Shown piece by piece: positions 1 through 10,899 of a stretch of 64,000 nt of DNA (position 1 is the stretch's first letter; every line of letters starts with the position of its first letter). The notes under the pieces are model-generated. The model was not told the origin of the DNA, made no database searches, and saw only the letters and a program-made list of their open reading frames with translations. Source of the DNA: Dryomyza anilis. Lineage: Eukaryota > Arthropoda > Insecta > Diptera > Dryomyzidae. The position numbers were made by a program, and so were the translations under genes. Location: positions 103,840,026 through 103,904,025 of the forward strand of contig OX638132.1 in assembly GCA_951804985.1 (NCBI GenBank). The letters run 5' to 3'.

Positions 1-46
1 GCCGATGGCGTTGGTGGTGGTCGCGTCGTTTCTTTTGGTGTTTGAT
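1..46 (-). other. Possible edge exon fragment (uncertain)
   Basis: The first 46 bases are much more GC-rich than what follows. On the minus strand they are preceded by a pyrimidine-containing stretch ending CCTTAG, which could be a 3' splice site, and they read open in several frames. On the plus strand a weak donor (TTTTG/GTGTTT) near base 40 would also fit. The piece is too short to choose a strand or frame, and no product is recognised. Confidence 0.15.
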
Positions 47-559
47 CTAAGGACGGAAACGTTGCGTAGAGAATTATTGGGATGTTGGTTTATAAAATTG
101 TTCAGATATATATTTATTTAATGGTGATAAATATAGAAAGTTTTATAATATAAATAATTATATCTGCAATGATTTGTATTTTTAATATTAAATTTAATGA
201 ATAATACGGAATAAAAAATATAGTTTAGTTTTTCTTTCACGTCTCGGTTTCTGCAAGAAGCTCTTACGAGATATTGAATTCAAGCTTTCGTAACTTTACT
301 AGGAAAACAAAGATGTTACCACAAGTATTGTAGTATAGTTCGTAGCAGGGAAAACTGAAATTCACCTAAAAACCAAATCAGAAATAAACCGATACAAAAG
401 GTTTCACATAGATTTTAAAACGGTTTTTAAAAAATATAAAAAACAAAATAAATTTTATTCAAAAATATTTATGAATTCATTTATTTTTCATATGTTATTT
501 AAATTATAATGCAAATATTTAGTTTTTAGTTCTTGTTTGAGTTAAATAATTCAAAGTCT

Positions 560-780
560 TGGGACCGGAATACCGAAATTAAATCTTTGTAAAACTTAAA
601 ACGTACCCGAAACCGAAACGAAGGAGAAAACCGAAATCCAAACCGATATTTGATATTCCTTTGTTTGTATTTTCTTGCTTGGATAGAGTACTTCGGTTCT
701 TATTCCATTTATTGAAACCGTTAAAAGGACCGAAACGGTTTCGTTATAAAACATTAAACCGAAACGACGGAGAAAACATG
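560..780. repeat. Degenerate AAACCGAAACG-motif repeat
   Basis: Short blocks of AAACCGAAACG and its complement recur about every 20-60 bases, with inverted copies around 715-765. No coding signal is seen. It resembles other elements in this window whose interior repeats one short motif in both orientations. Bases 47-560 to its left are plain AT-rich DNA in which I see nothing else. Confidence 0.4.
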
Positions 781-884
781 TAACCCAAAAGCCTAACTTT
801 TTTTTTAGCTGAAAAAAATGAATGTTATAGAACTCGCAATTCTGGACAACGTTTGTTCTACGACTTTGCTCACAGGTGTTACTT

Positions 885-1071
885 TTTTTTTTGGAATATC
901 TACTAAGATCCACAGCACTGAGACAGACTATATCCATTGTACTGTGAAATCTATTCCCTACAATTTTGTGGTTAATATCACCACGAGCGCCCATGCCCAA
1001 GCCGGGATTCGAACCCGAGACCTTCAGAATGCAAGTCCAGCGCCCTACCTCTGGACTGCTGAGGCCGGCTA
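885..1071 (-). mobile_element. tRNA-derived SINE with 11-bp target-site duplication
   Basis: Read on the minus strand, the element begins with a tRNA-like head (about 1071-1003) holding a good RNA polymerase III B box, GGTTCGAATCC. An unrelated body follows, ending in an oligo(A) tail (T run on the plus strand at 885-892). The 11-bp sequence AGGTGTTACTT flanks it exactly, at 874-884 and 1072-1082, the hallmark of LINE-mediated insertion. The anticodon stem does not pair well, so this is a SINE and not a working tRNA gene. The intact duplication suggests a fairly recent insertion. Confidence 0.85.
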
Positions 1072-1090
1072 AGGTGTTACTTACAGCCAG

Positions 1091-1436
1091 ATCAAAAATT
1101 CCTCGTTGGCTCCTTGCGGAACCCCTGGGCACCCGAACTACAAAATTGAAAAAGTGCATTTTTTACTTAAGAATTTTTAAAGCAAAAGTCAAGAAATTTT
1201 ATTATGAAAAACCGTGAAAAATGTAAAAAAAAGCATAAAAGTATGAATATTTGTGGTTTGTTTTGATGAAACAGTACTTTTTTATGGATTCACTCCGGCC
1301 TTTGTTTATGTCATATTCACACCAAAACCTGTAATTTGTAAACAACAAACTTTAAAAAAACATTAAAAAAGTTTCTATAGAATTTCACATATGCTGAATT
1401 TTTAGCTGGTTCCGCAAAGAACCAACCAAAAATTCG
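1091..1436. mobile_element. TIR element with TTGCGGAACC ends
   Basis: The arm at about 1091-1130 (TCGTTGGCTCCTTGCGGAAC) recurs inverted at about 1400-1436 (GGTTCCGCAAAGAACCAACC), giving imperfect terminal inverted repeats of about 30 bases around a 340-bp non-coding interior. A third, direct copy of the end lies at 1996-2030, so another copy or fragment of the family sits next door. It borders the upstream SINE. No transposase frame is present. Confidence 0.5.
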
Positions 1437-1496
1437 AAAAAAATCCACTAAAATAAAAATATTAAATTTATTTCAAACACTTAAGCTCGAATCATA

Positions 1497-1720
1497 CGAT
1501 TGACTAAATAACATCAATTTCAGATTGCATCAATTCAAAAATTGATATATGTTGTTGATGCTCGAGTCGTCAACAAAAATTTACTCAATTTGGTTGATGA
1601 TTTTTCAAACTTTGTTTTAAATTGATACAAAATTGCGTCAACATGAAATTTCGCCTCATTTATTGATATTCGACAAAATTATGTTGATTGTTGATGTTTT
1701 GCATCAATCGTGTGATTCTA
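1497..1720. repeat. CATCAA/TTGATG-motif fold-back repeat
   Basis: CATCAA and TTGATG-type motifs alternate through the segment, giving many small inverted repeats. The longest open frame over it (from about 1633) has no recognisable product and AT-biased codons, so I treat the region as repeat DNA. Confidence 0.35.
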
Positions 1721-2267
1721 GCTTTACAATAGCTTCTAGATACTACAGCGATCACGACAATATTTTTTTCAACTTCGATTTCGACAAATTCACCACAATA
1801 ATATTTTTTTTAAAGTACCTACGCAATTTTACAAAAGTTAATTTTCTTGAGGTTGGTTGCCCTAACTGGACATATCGCCGGAAAATGAAGTTTGTTTCAA
1901 ACGGGAATCGGCGCAAATGGTGGCGCTTGGAACAATAAACATTTTAAAAGTCGAAGCGGGAAGATTAAATAAAATTTTAACAAAGTATGAATTTTCATCC
2001 GTTGGTTCCTGGCGGAACCAGTGGGCATTTAAGGGTTAATTTATAACCTATTCAGCAATTTAGAACCGCATCGGAAATTGGATTCATAAAGGAAACCCAT
2101 TTTTTAAGTGTATTATTTGCTCTCAGATAAATACTCATAAAAGTATCTCATTTAATACGGACTTTTAAGATACATTCAGACTGTTACGCATAAAAGATAT
2201 ATATTATTTAGGAGCCAAATCTTGACCTAGGTTCTTCAGAGCTGTAGCGACAAACTATTGTTATTTA

Positions 2268-2433
2268 TGCCCGTAACTTCAACGAGTAGATATCTATTGG
2301 TGTTCGTACCGAACAGATATCTCTTACCTATCCGGTGTTTTTACTCCTTAACTATGCGTTGAAGTTACGAAATTTTGCTTACACGATAGATAACTAAGCA
2401 CCAGTAGATATCTATTCGTTGAAGTTACGGGCA
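2268..2433. mobile_element. 166-bp MITE, PIF/Harbinger-like, inserted in a SINE tail
   Basis: Terminal inverted repeats of about 35 bases start TGCCCGTAACTTCAACG at 2268 and end CGTTGAAGTTACGGGCA at 2433. The 3-bp sequence TTA flanks both sides (2265-2267 and 2434-2436), as expected for the PIF/Harbinger group (TWA targets). Just left, 2225-2264 matches the 3' end of the second SINE family of this window (CTGTAGCG-CAAACTAT then an ATT-rich tail), so the MITE landed in that SINE's tail. Non-coding and non-autonomous. Confidence 0.7.
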
Positions 2434-2604
2434 TTAGAATTGTTTTATTAGAAGTGTAAGTTCAAGACAAACATAATATTTTAGGGATTTATTTGAATTA
2501 AATGTATTTTCTCGAATGTCTGGACTATGAAACACATGCCCAATGCATACGATGTTGGACTCATTTATGAGCCATTCCCCACCAAATCGAATAGGGGTTG
2601 GAAC

Positions 2605-3637
2605 CAGTGATGCCAACTGGAGGGGAATTCCCCAATTTGTGAGAAATTTTAGTCTTAATGGGTAATCGGGGAATGGTCAACTTTTGGCGGGGAATTTCAA
2701 ATTAGTATCTGTTACTTTTTCTACATTTTTAAGGACTGGAATATAGGGGCCTATTCCAACTTTTGATCGAATATCATATGAAAATTTTAAAACAAACGTT
2801 TTTACTTTTAGATTCGATATCTTAGTACAATAAATAACTTTTGAAATGAATTTAAACAGCATGCTTTGACTTCAACGTTTTCAATTCGTTTGGAAAATAA
2901 TAAATTCAAAATCGGATTCGATTGAAAACTGGAACATTCCTCTATATTCCTATCATGTGAGAGATCATAATTTGGCTTCTAATAAACACAATCTAATAAA
3001 TACGATTTCTAGATCTAGATAAATATTTGTATCTTTTTAATTGTTATGTTTTTAAATAAAGGATAAATGTTTACTTAATGTAAGACCTGAAAATTTGACA
3101 AGCCCCTTAAGAGTTGAAAAAATATTGTTTTCGGTGTTTTAAAGATTGAGATTATTTAAAATTTCGAATCTAAAAATATCCATCAAAAATAAAAAAAATG
3201 ATCAAAATAAAAAATAAATAAATTCAAAAATAATATACATATATGGTCCTATTCAAAATATTTTTATCTGCATAATTTGCAGATTTTTAGTACTATTTTA
3301 AACCAAGTTTAATATAATTAATTTGTTTAATTTGATCCATTTTGTTAGTCACATTATAGTCAATATTTCACATATATTTAAAATTTCGTATTAACTGAGT
3401 ACTAATCGTCTATCTATCTGCCTGTAAAGTTTAAAGAAATAAAAAAAAACTTATTAAATGAATAACACATTGCGTAATATTTGTTCTATGGATTATTTAG
3501 ATTTTTATTAAAAATATAGTAAAAACAATATTTATTCTCAGTGTATTTAAAATACATTTGTGCGGTGAATTTTATAGTCAATTGGGGAATTTCGTTAAGA
3601 ATATCGGGGAAAATGAAAATATGAGTTGGCATTACTG
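2605..3637. mobile_element. hAT-like non-autonomous transposon, about 1.03 kb
   Basis: The left end CAGTGATGCCAACT matches the inverted right end (CAGTAATGCCAACT) at 3637. Flanking octamers GTTGGAAC (2597-2604) and GTGGAAAC (3638-3645) differ at two positions, and both fit the hAT target pattern nTnnnnAn. The subterminal DNA shares GGGGAATT blocks at both ends. The interior is AT-rich with only short frames and no transposase-like sequence, so it is a deletion derivative or a large MITE. The mismatched duplication suggests an old insertion. Confidence 0.65.
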
Positions 3638-3645
3638 GTGGAAAC

Positions 3646-4560
3646 TTACCCTGTTCGATTTCAATGAAATTTGGGTAACTGATTAAGGGCATTGACAATT
3701 TTTCTTCGACTACTACGTCCAGAGATACAGTGGTTAAATAGTAGTAAAAAAAAGGAACATAGGTTGTGCATATTTCAATATCTTCTGAACGAGAAATAGT
3801 ATAAACAACATTAAGATCTCGTTTTGAAGCTAATAAAGCAAGCCTTTTGAAAATTTAAGTTGTAACTACTAAACATGAACATGTGGCTAATGATAATTAT
3901 CATTGCACTTTAAATTTGATTTCCTTAAATAAGATCTTTTTAAAAATCCAGAGAAAATATACATTTTAATTTATTTAATATTAATATATGTTCCGAATTA
4001 CAATATGGTATTTGGATGGCATCATATTTTAAGAAAATATTTTCAAATTTTTTTTTATTGAAAAAAATGTATTTTTTCTACAGTAAAATTTGTCACAACC
4101 CTGCAAAACATTTTTGCCGATAGTTTTTGAATTCGATAAAATGATGATTAATTTACGATATGAAACCCAATATATTTTGAAATTGAACTGCATGTTTTAT
4201 GAAATTATTGTCAAAAAAGAAAATTTTCTGAACAAATTAAATTTCTTTTTCGAATATGAACATATTTTCAATATCTACTCGATATCTATAACTACATGAA
4301 CAATGATTCTGATTCGTTTTTATCGAAAATCCTATCATTCTTGTATTATTTTCGATTATCTAAAACTATGGATATCATAAAAATATCGTTTGGTTTTCTG
4401 AATTCTGAATTCAATATTTTTATTAAGGCATTCAATAATTTCTGGAATAATTTTAAATTAAATACTTTGAAAATCTACTTTATGACACTTTATTATTTTA
4501 ACATTTAATTAATTTGACGTGTTCATTGTAAGACATAAAGATTATTAACAACGCGATGAG
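3646..4560. other. AT-rich intergenic DNA, nothing recognised
   Basis: Two consecutive plus-strand frames at 4090-4508 are open only because of AT bias and have no recognisable product. No inverted repeat or RNA gene was found. Confidence 0.5.
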
Positions 4561-4990
4561 CTCAGCTCACTCACTTTTTAAAGCTGAATGCTAAAGCTGA
4601 AAAGGGGCAACATGTTTTAGGCTCCATTGAGCCGTCGGCTGTTTTGCGCACCTTAATCGCTCCTGTCTCCGACTCATGACTCGCCGGTGTCTTCCACAGA
4701 AGTCCTTCCGTTTTTGGCAAATTACTGACATTGATGTCGATGGCGGCGGCGCTACATCCATCGCTGATGATTGCCACATTTTTTATTTTATTTTGTAGTA
4801 TTCTGAATGTCTTGTGAAATCGTCATTTAGTTGGAAATCATATATAAATTGCGTTTAATTGGACAATTTCTATATAACCCTCTGGATTGTGAGGGTTCCG
4901 TTTGCAGCATGTGGTAGTCAAGGTTCGGGTTCAGGTTGCATGTTTCGCAGGAGAGAACGCGATCGGCATTTTACGTTACTACATTGTTTT
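4561..4990. other. GC-richer island, possible regulatory DNA
   Basis: Base composition rises sharply at 4561-4785 and again at 4885-4985. Three frames are open across the first part on the minus strand, but none gives a recognisable protein and no convincing splice sites frame them. In fly genomes such islands in AT-rich intergenic DNA are often conserved enhancers, so I infer a regulatory role. A small unrecognised minus-strand exon remains possible. Confidence 0.3.
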
Positions 4991-5139
4991 ATATTGAGGC
5001 AACTTAAAGTAAAATACAAAGTTATTTATTTTATTGCATCAAAGACACTTGTGGCCAAAGTGGTTTGTTTTAGGTTTTACATTGTATCAGAGGCCCTTTT
5101 AAACAGACCTACAAAAACTCTCATATTAATAATGAATTC

Positions 5140-5830
5140 TTACCTCAATATTATGAATTTTTCATTGTGACTTCAAGAACTATCAAATTCATACCATTTA
5201 TGGGTTGTTAATAGAACAAAAATCGGTATATTTAGAAATTTGTACCTCAATTTGCACGCAGAGAAATAATATGGTTGCGACATGATCACGACAACCATGC
5301 TATGGTCTTTACAATCCTACATGATTGTCACAATCAAAGTATAGTATTTTCAATTTTATTTCAACAATAATAAGGTCGCTAAAATCATATTATAGTAGAC
5401 AATTTATTTTAATATGATTGTATTTCTGAAAAACCAAAATATGGTTGATAAGAAATGTTATGATTACGATAAAGGCTGCCACGAACATAGTATGGTCAAT
5501 ACCAATCATACCATGATATAGACTGGTCATAATATAGTAATTTATTATTTACAACCATATAATCTCACTTAATGGCATTTTATTGGACAAATTATATGAT
5601 TTCCTACAATCACCCCCAATCATAGTATGATGCCCTTCAAATATGATCACCACAACCATGTTTTTTCTCTGCGTGTATGAATTTTTCATAATGTCTCTAC
5701 CAAATTCATCTTATTTATGAATGGTTGTAACAGAACTAAAATCGTTATATTTCTGAATTCGTACCTCAAGTTATGATTTTTTCATTATGACTCAAACAAC
5801 ACCCAAATTCATACCATTTATGAATAGTTC
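5140..5830. repeat. Roughly 100-bp tandem repeat (three units) split by the 5.26-kb fold-back
   Basis: Units beginning TATGAATTTTTCAT and containing AAATTCATACCATTTATG occur at about 5150-5255, 5678-5775 and 5776-5830. The fold-back element at 5256-5677 separates the first from the second. The units differ by substitutions and small gaps. No coding potential. Confidence 0.55.
5256..5677. mobile_element. Fold-back/MITE with CACGCAGAGAAA ends
   Basis: Left end GCACGCAGAGAAA and right end TTTCTCTGCGTGT are inverted copies of each other. The interior consists largely of ATGGTTG, CAACCAT and TATGGT motifs in both orientations, so the whole 420 bp can fold. It has no open frame of note. The ends resemble the ACACAGAAAA ends of other elements in the window. 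Confidence 0.6.
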
Positions 5831-5960
5831 ATAAAGCCTTAATGAAAAATTCATACAGCACTTCTTAATCTCTCAAAAATGTTGATAAATGTCTCAATGC
5901 ATATGATTCACATTCTTTAAAATTAAATTTCCACATTTTGGATGAAAAGTTCATAAATAT

Positions 5961-6298
5961 TACACACAGAAAAATCCTCTTTTGGTATGAGTTTGGAAGA
6001 ATGAAAAGTTAGTTGTACCAACTAACTTCATTCGGTTAAATCGAATGGTTTACAAATTACCTGGCGGAACTGCCATATAAGACTATACACATGAAATATT
6101 AGTCTATATACACTCCTAATGGTATACCATATAGTATACTCCTAATAGTATACTAAATTGTTCTAAAACAGTTGGAAATTTGTTGCAGTACAAAATACAT
6201 TTCTTTTTATTTTGACAATAACAATTGACTAAGCGGTTGAGAGAACCGAATTAGTTGGTTGGGAAAAGAGTTGGTTGGCGCAACAAATCTCTATTCTA
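5961..6298 (+). mobile_element. MITE family 1 (ACACAGAAAA ends), copy 1
   Basis: The element starts TACACACAGAAAAATCC and ends CAACAAATCTCTATTCT, about 338 bp. Nearly full copies or fragments of the same sequence occur at 28932-29348, 36721-37042, 39194-39504, 57695-58236, 60678-60735 and 62341-62810. Shared blocks include GTTAGTTGTACCAACTAAC near the left end and GACTAAGCGGTTGAGAGAAC near the right. The best preserved copy (62486-62810) has TACACACAGAA/TTCTGTGTGTA ends, consistent with TA-targeting Tc1/mariner-type MITEs. Non-coding. Confidence 0.75.
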
Positions 6299-6304
6299 TT
6301 TTAT

Positions 6305-7890
6305 TTGTTGAATTTATTGTTTCTTTTCTCTCAGTACTTATAGAGTTATCGTATATGATATAACATTTTAGACTTTTGAAATCCTACATCTTTTAAAATA
6401 TTCACAAAAAAGTTTGCTCAATTTTTGCACCAATCCAGTTTCATGAAGGAAAGCAATAAAATCGAATTGCTTTTTCCACAAATAAATCTAAATGGGTTTG
6501 AAAGGTGGGGGCTGGGAAACATAAAAGCGGTCAGTTTGATTGATTATAGCACAAAGTTGTGGACAGGCAATTGGTCAGCCAATCTATTTGTGTCCTTTTA
6601 ATGTAATGTACGTGAAAAACCCATGTAAGGATTCGTGATAGGGAAGAAAATGGCAAAAAGAAACAAATTGACTCGGACTTTTTCAAACGGATTTCAAAGT
6701 AACATTTTTTTGGGGGGCAGAACACTTGAGTGACAGTTGTACAGAAAGCTTGTTGCTGCTGGTCAGCTACACGTGCAGAACGGATTTTATACGAAGGTCC
6801 AAAACACGTAGATGTTTTTCGATTGCATGTCTGACTTAAGGCCAGGATTTAGAGGGAATTGAATTTTGGCAAATGTCGAATGAAGTCAAAAACTTGTTGA
6901 AGTGTTTCTTTATTCTATGCATAAATAAATACAAAAATTACAAATAGAATTTTATCAATACTTCAATGGGTTGTTAAATAAATCATTTATATGCATTACT
7001 TAAAAGAAAACCAGTTGACAGCAACAATTATTTTAAGTTTTCTGTAAATAGTTGTTAAGCCACTAAATGCAACATCAAACTCAACCAAACTCCAATTATA
7101 TTTAATTCGATTCAGGCACTCGTAAACTTACAAATTTGTCATGCAATCATAATTATGCCCTGTACTAATTACGAACGAATGTGCGACAGAGAAAGGTAGA
7201 CGTGTTTGAGACATATACAGAACTTCTGTCATTATGTCAAGAAAACCACCACAAGACCGGCATTATAAAAAATACATAATAAGCGACATATGAGCCATTT
7301 TTACCATGGTTAGGCAAACAAACAAAGGCAGTTTAGACTCGGAACAAAACATAAACGTGGCAGCCATTTTCAAAATGCTGCTCATCATTAGAGTGTAATG
7401 ACAGTTGACTGCCGTCGTTAATTATATTTCTTTTTTTGTGTAGTTGTCAAAAAAATAAATTTAATATGGCAACGGCACAACGATTATGGCTGCTCAAATA
7501 CCACGCTGTTCGTTAATTGCGTTGACATTTGGTTACGTTTCGTTGGATTTGAAACAGAAAAATGTTTATATAGCATCTAAAAACTGCTATTGTGAAATAC
7601 AAATTATTATTAGGAATTTTATTATTTTATTAGTAACTTTTTAAATATAATAAAGATCAAAATAAAAACTTGAAAATAAGTAATACCTCTTAATGTAGTA
7701 GCATGGAACCCTATCAATTTGTTTATAAATATTGTTATAGCAACCCTTAGAAAAAGTAAAAAATACATTTCAGTCAATTTTCTATAAAAACAATTCAATA
7801 TTTTCAAATTTAAAAATGTTGACGACGAGTTGACAAAACTCTAACGAGAAAACTGTTATAAATTATGCGCGAAATAAAATATAACAACAG
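6305..7890. other. Intergenic DNA, no gene recognised
   Basis: Mostly AT-rich. A somewhat GC-richer stretch at about 7180-7560 contains no supportable exon. No tRNA or inverted repeat was found. Confidence 0.4.
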
Positions 7891-7899
7891 TATTAAACC

Positions 7900-8209
7900 G
7901 CAGTGGTTAGTGCGTTGGACTGCGAGTCGAAAGGTCCCCGGTTCAAGCCTGGACTGGGGCTAACAACATCTTTTCATAGAAACATTTTTCTATACCGCGC
8001 TACCTCTCGTCAGTAAATGGCAAACCTACGAGAGTAAAACATTGCCTATGAAAAGCTCTCACCCGCCGTTCGGATTCGGCAATAAACTGTAGGTCCCACC
8101 ACTTTGAGTACAAATATAACACGCACAGCTCAAAATGGTGAGAGAGCTCGGCCGAAGTTCTGTACAGGACTGTAGCGCCAAACTATAATTTATATTATTA
8201 TTATTATAT
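7900..8209 (+). mobile_element. SINE family 2, copy A, tRNA head and (ATT)n tail
   Basis: The tRNA-like head contains GTGGTTAGTGCG and the B-box-like GGTTCAAGCC. A conserved body of about 220 bp follows (CTACCTCTCG, CTCACCCGCCGTTCGG, CACGCACAGCTCAAAATGG), ending in an ATT-repeat tail. The target duplication TATTAAACC lies at 7891-7899 and 8210-8218. The head has lost a few bases (GGTAGCTC, present in copy B at 26030-26332). Other copies: 40274-40446, 48885-49132, 49836-49945 and a tail at 2225-2264. Confidence 0.85.
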
Positions 8210-8220
8210 TATTAAACCAG

Positions 8221-8905
8221 TTGGGAAGGTTAGATCACATGGGAAATTTTAAAGTTGGTGTTATTATGAAAGTTAGGATTATTAAAAGTATAGTCGGTCT
8301 AAGCCGACTATAAATACCCTACACATATGTGTGGTTACCATTCAAAGTGGTATATAGGTCACCAGGGAATACGAATCCTGAAAATAACTACAAACTTTCA
8401 ATCGCTGAAGAATTTCCATTCATTTGATACCCATATTTACAAATGGGTAGGTGCACCGAATTTCGATTTTTTTTTTTTTTTGGGAACCACAAGTCATTTC
8501 GAGGGAAAACATTATTTTCATGTATTTGTGAATGAAGTCAATATATATTTGACCAAAAAAGTTTACCTAAGCACGTATACAGTAAAATTGAGCTATAGAT
8601 GTAAATTTTATATGAGGTATTTGAATATAAATGGTGAGATCACAGGTTACAATGGACCGATCTAGCGAATTTTTTCGCACATACAGTGTAGGTGTATTAG
8701 TAATCTAAATTATCAGTTTCATCCATCTAACTCCTCAATTTTTTAAGTAGTAGGGATTTCAACAGACAGACTGACATCGCGTAATCGACTTAGGAGATCA
8801 TGCTGATCAAGCTGATACTTTTCCATACCGGAGATGCTTACTTCTTGGGGTTACAAACGGCGTACCAAACTAAATATACCCTTGCACTCTTAGTGTAGGG
8901 TTAAA
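8221..8905 (+). mobile_element. Interspersed repeat ending in AGTGTAGGGT, longest copy
   Basis: The segment begins GAAGGTTAGATCACATGGGA and ends CTCTTAGTGTAGGGT. It includes CGGAGATGCTTACTTCTTGG and GGTTACAAACGGCGTACC. Related copies lie at 14697-14777 (3' end only), 34828-35278, 49290-49570 and 60735-60790. The 112-codon frame inside (8327-8665) has no recognised product. Class unknown: no clear terminal inverted repeat or poly(A) was seen, only a common 3' end and variable 5' extent. Confidence 0.6.
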
Positions 8906-10413
8906 TATAATTGTTCTTTAAATGAAGAAATTGAAAAAGTAGTAAACAATTACAATATTTTTGAATATATTAAGAATTTAGATCCGTGATCCCAGATATG
9001 AAACAGATTTACAAATATGGCAATCAATTCACACAAAACTTTAGCAGTTGAATTACCCTTACTTTGTAAATTGAGTTCTGGAACACAAAAACAAATCCGA
9101 ATTGAAATTTGAAAATGATTACTGAAATGTTTTAGAATTTACTATCTCTTTCTGTATTACGAAAGGAAAGGCTATAAAATTCTGAACACACAAAAAACAA
9201 ATTTGAATGAGATGACATTTGTGGAGTACCATTTGAATCGAAAGTTGGAACATGCTGGATAATTCCAATATGTGATGGATGTAAAACCCTGTGCGGGTCC
9301 TAAAAGTCAGAATTTGACGGAGTATTAGAAGTTTTGATACGAAGTTATTTTTTTTTATTTCAGACTATTTAAAATATTAGTTATTATTTAATAGTAAACT
9401 CAAAGTTTGGACTATTTCTTACTACAACTAATTGAATGAATTAAATGGAGACAAAATTTCTTTCAACAATGTTCAATTTTTTTACATAATTCATTGTTTA
9501 AAATTGTCAGATATTAGGGAATTCATAATGTGAAGACTTCGTACAGAAAGAACATTTTTAAGAATTTAGATCATCAAACCATGATTGATTTCATTAAAAA
9601 CCCATTCATAATTTTAATGACTACAATACATCAATGTTTTGAAATCGTCATGAATTTGCTGAATGAATGAGGAAGAGTTCAGAAATTTGACGAGGTGAAC
9701 CCTACAAAAAATACCAGGTCCTTCTAATAGTTGAAATCAAATTAATTCAAACTTTCTAATTTCGATACAAAAGTTACAACATTTTATAAATAAAAAGTTA
9801 TATTTATTTAAATAATAATATGTAAATAAAATGTTCAGAAAAAATCTTCTAAAAATTATTTTGTTCGGAAATTTGTATTCAAGAAATTTTTTTAAACGAA
9901 ATATTCTGTGGCAATATGATTTAACAGCATAACTCGAGATATGTTCAAATTGAGTTATTAATGCCATCGTAATCCTGATATACGAATTCATTTTGTGTCA
10001 AATTTTGATACTGGTCCTTCTTATAGTTGCTGAGATACATGCAAAAAACCTAAAAACATATTTACTTGTTATATAATATTTATTTTAATTTAAAAAAAAC
10101 TTTCGGAAAAAATTTGAAAAAAAACATTTTCCAGACATTTATTTTATTTAAGTTTTTCATAAATATGCAAATATAATTTTTAAAATATTTTTAAACATAA
10201 TTTTTGGAATCAGTTTTAAAGCTTAAAAATGCTCTCCTGAAAAGTTCAAAAAATAGACTTATTTCTTTTATTTCATATTGCCACAGAATTAACATTTTTA
10301 CATTTTTTTTTTATTTAAAATTAATTTACTGACCAATTTGCAATAGAAAAAAAATTATAATTTCAGACTTTTTTTACAAATTTTTTTGTTTCGGTTTCGA
10401 GATCATTTTTTAA
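8906..10413. other. AT-rich intergenic DNA, no gene recognised
   Basis: About 1.5 kb of very AT-rich sequence. The 84-codon minus frame at 9737-9991 consists of AT-type codons and is not supported. No RNA gene or clear inverted repeat was found. Confidence 0.4.
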
Positions 10414-10890
10414 TCTATATATATAAAAGAACAAGTCCTGATTGACTGACTGACTGAGGGATCAACGTACAGACCAAACCCTTAGACCTAGGAACATGAA
10501 ATTTGGACAGGGTGTTCATCTCATGACGTAGGAGCGCACAGTGGCGGGATTTTTCGAAATTCGCCCCCAAGTTACGAAGAGATAGCCACAGTCATGAAAT
10601 TTGTGGCACCTCTTATATAACTAAAACCTTAAAATTGTTATAACTCCTGATGTACTAAGAGTAGAGTTATAAAAATCGAATAAAATGTTCATATTTAAAA
10701 CTCCAATTGCCACGTATAATGTATAAGGGATTGGACACCGGGCGTGGCACCTCCCATATAACCAAAACATTAAAATTGCAATAACTCCTGACCTACTAAG
10801 AGCAGAGTTAAACAACTTTAAAAAAGGAGTATATTTAACATTGTAATCTTCACGTAGAATCTGAGCGGGATTGAACAAGATCAACCAATA
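10414..10890 (+). mobile_element. Helitron-like 5' end with a 140-bp tandem repeat
   Basis: The segment starts after an A with TCTATATATATAAAAG, the typical 5' terminus of arthropod Helitrons, followed by a GACTGACTGACTGA run and TAGGAACATGAAATTTGG. Two direct repeats of about 140 bp then follow (about 10605-10745 and 10746-10885), each with ATAACTCCTG and TACTAAGAG. No Rep/helicase coding and no nearby CTAG-type 3' end was found, so this is a truncated or diverged non-autonomous copy. Confidence 0.6.
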
Positions 10891-10899
10891 AACTTTTTA

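Noticed and set aside
1003..1071. tRNA gene on the minus strand (good B box, TGC anticodon-like triplet)
   Set aside because: The anticodon stem does not pair, the sequence continues into a body with an oligo(A) tail, and an 11-bp duplication flanks the whole: it is a SINE head.
596..1159. 187-codon minus frame
   Set aside because: It runs straight through the SINE and its flanks with no recognisable protein.
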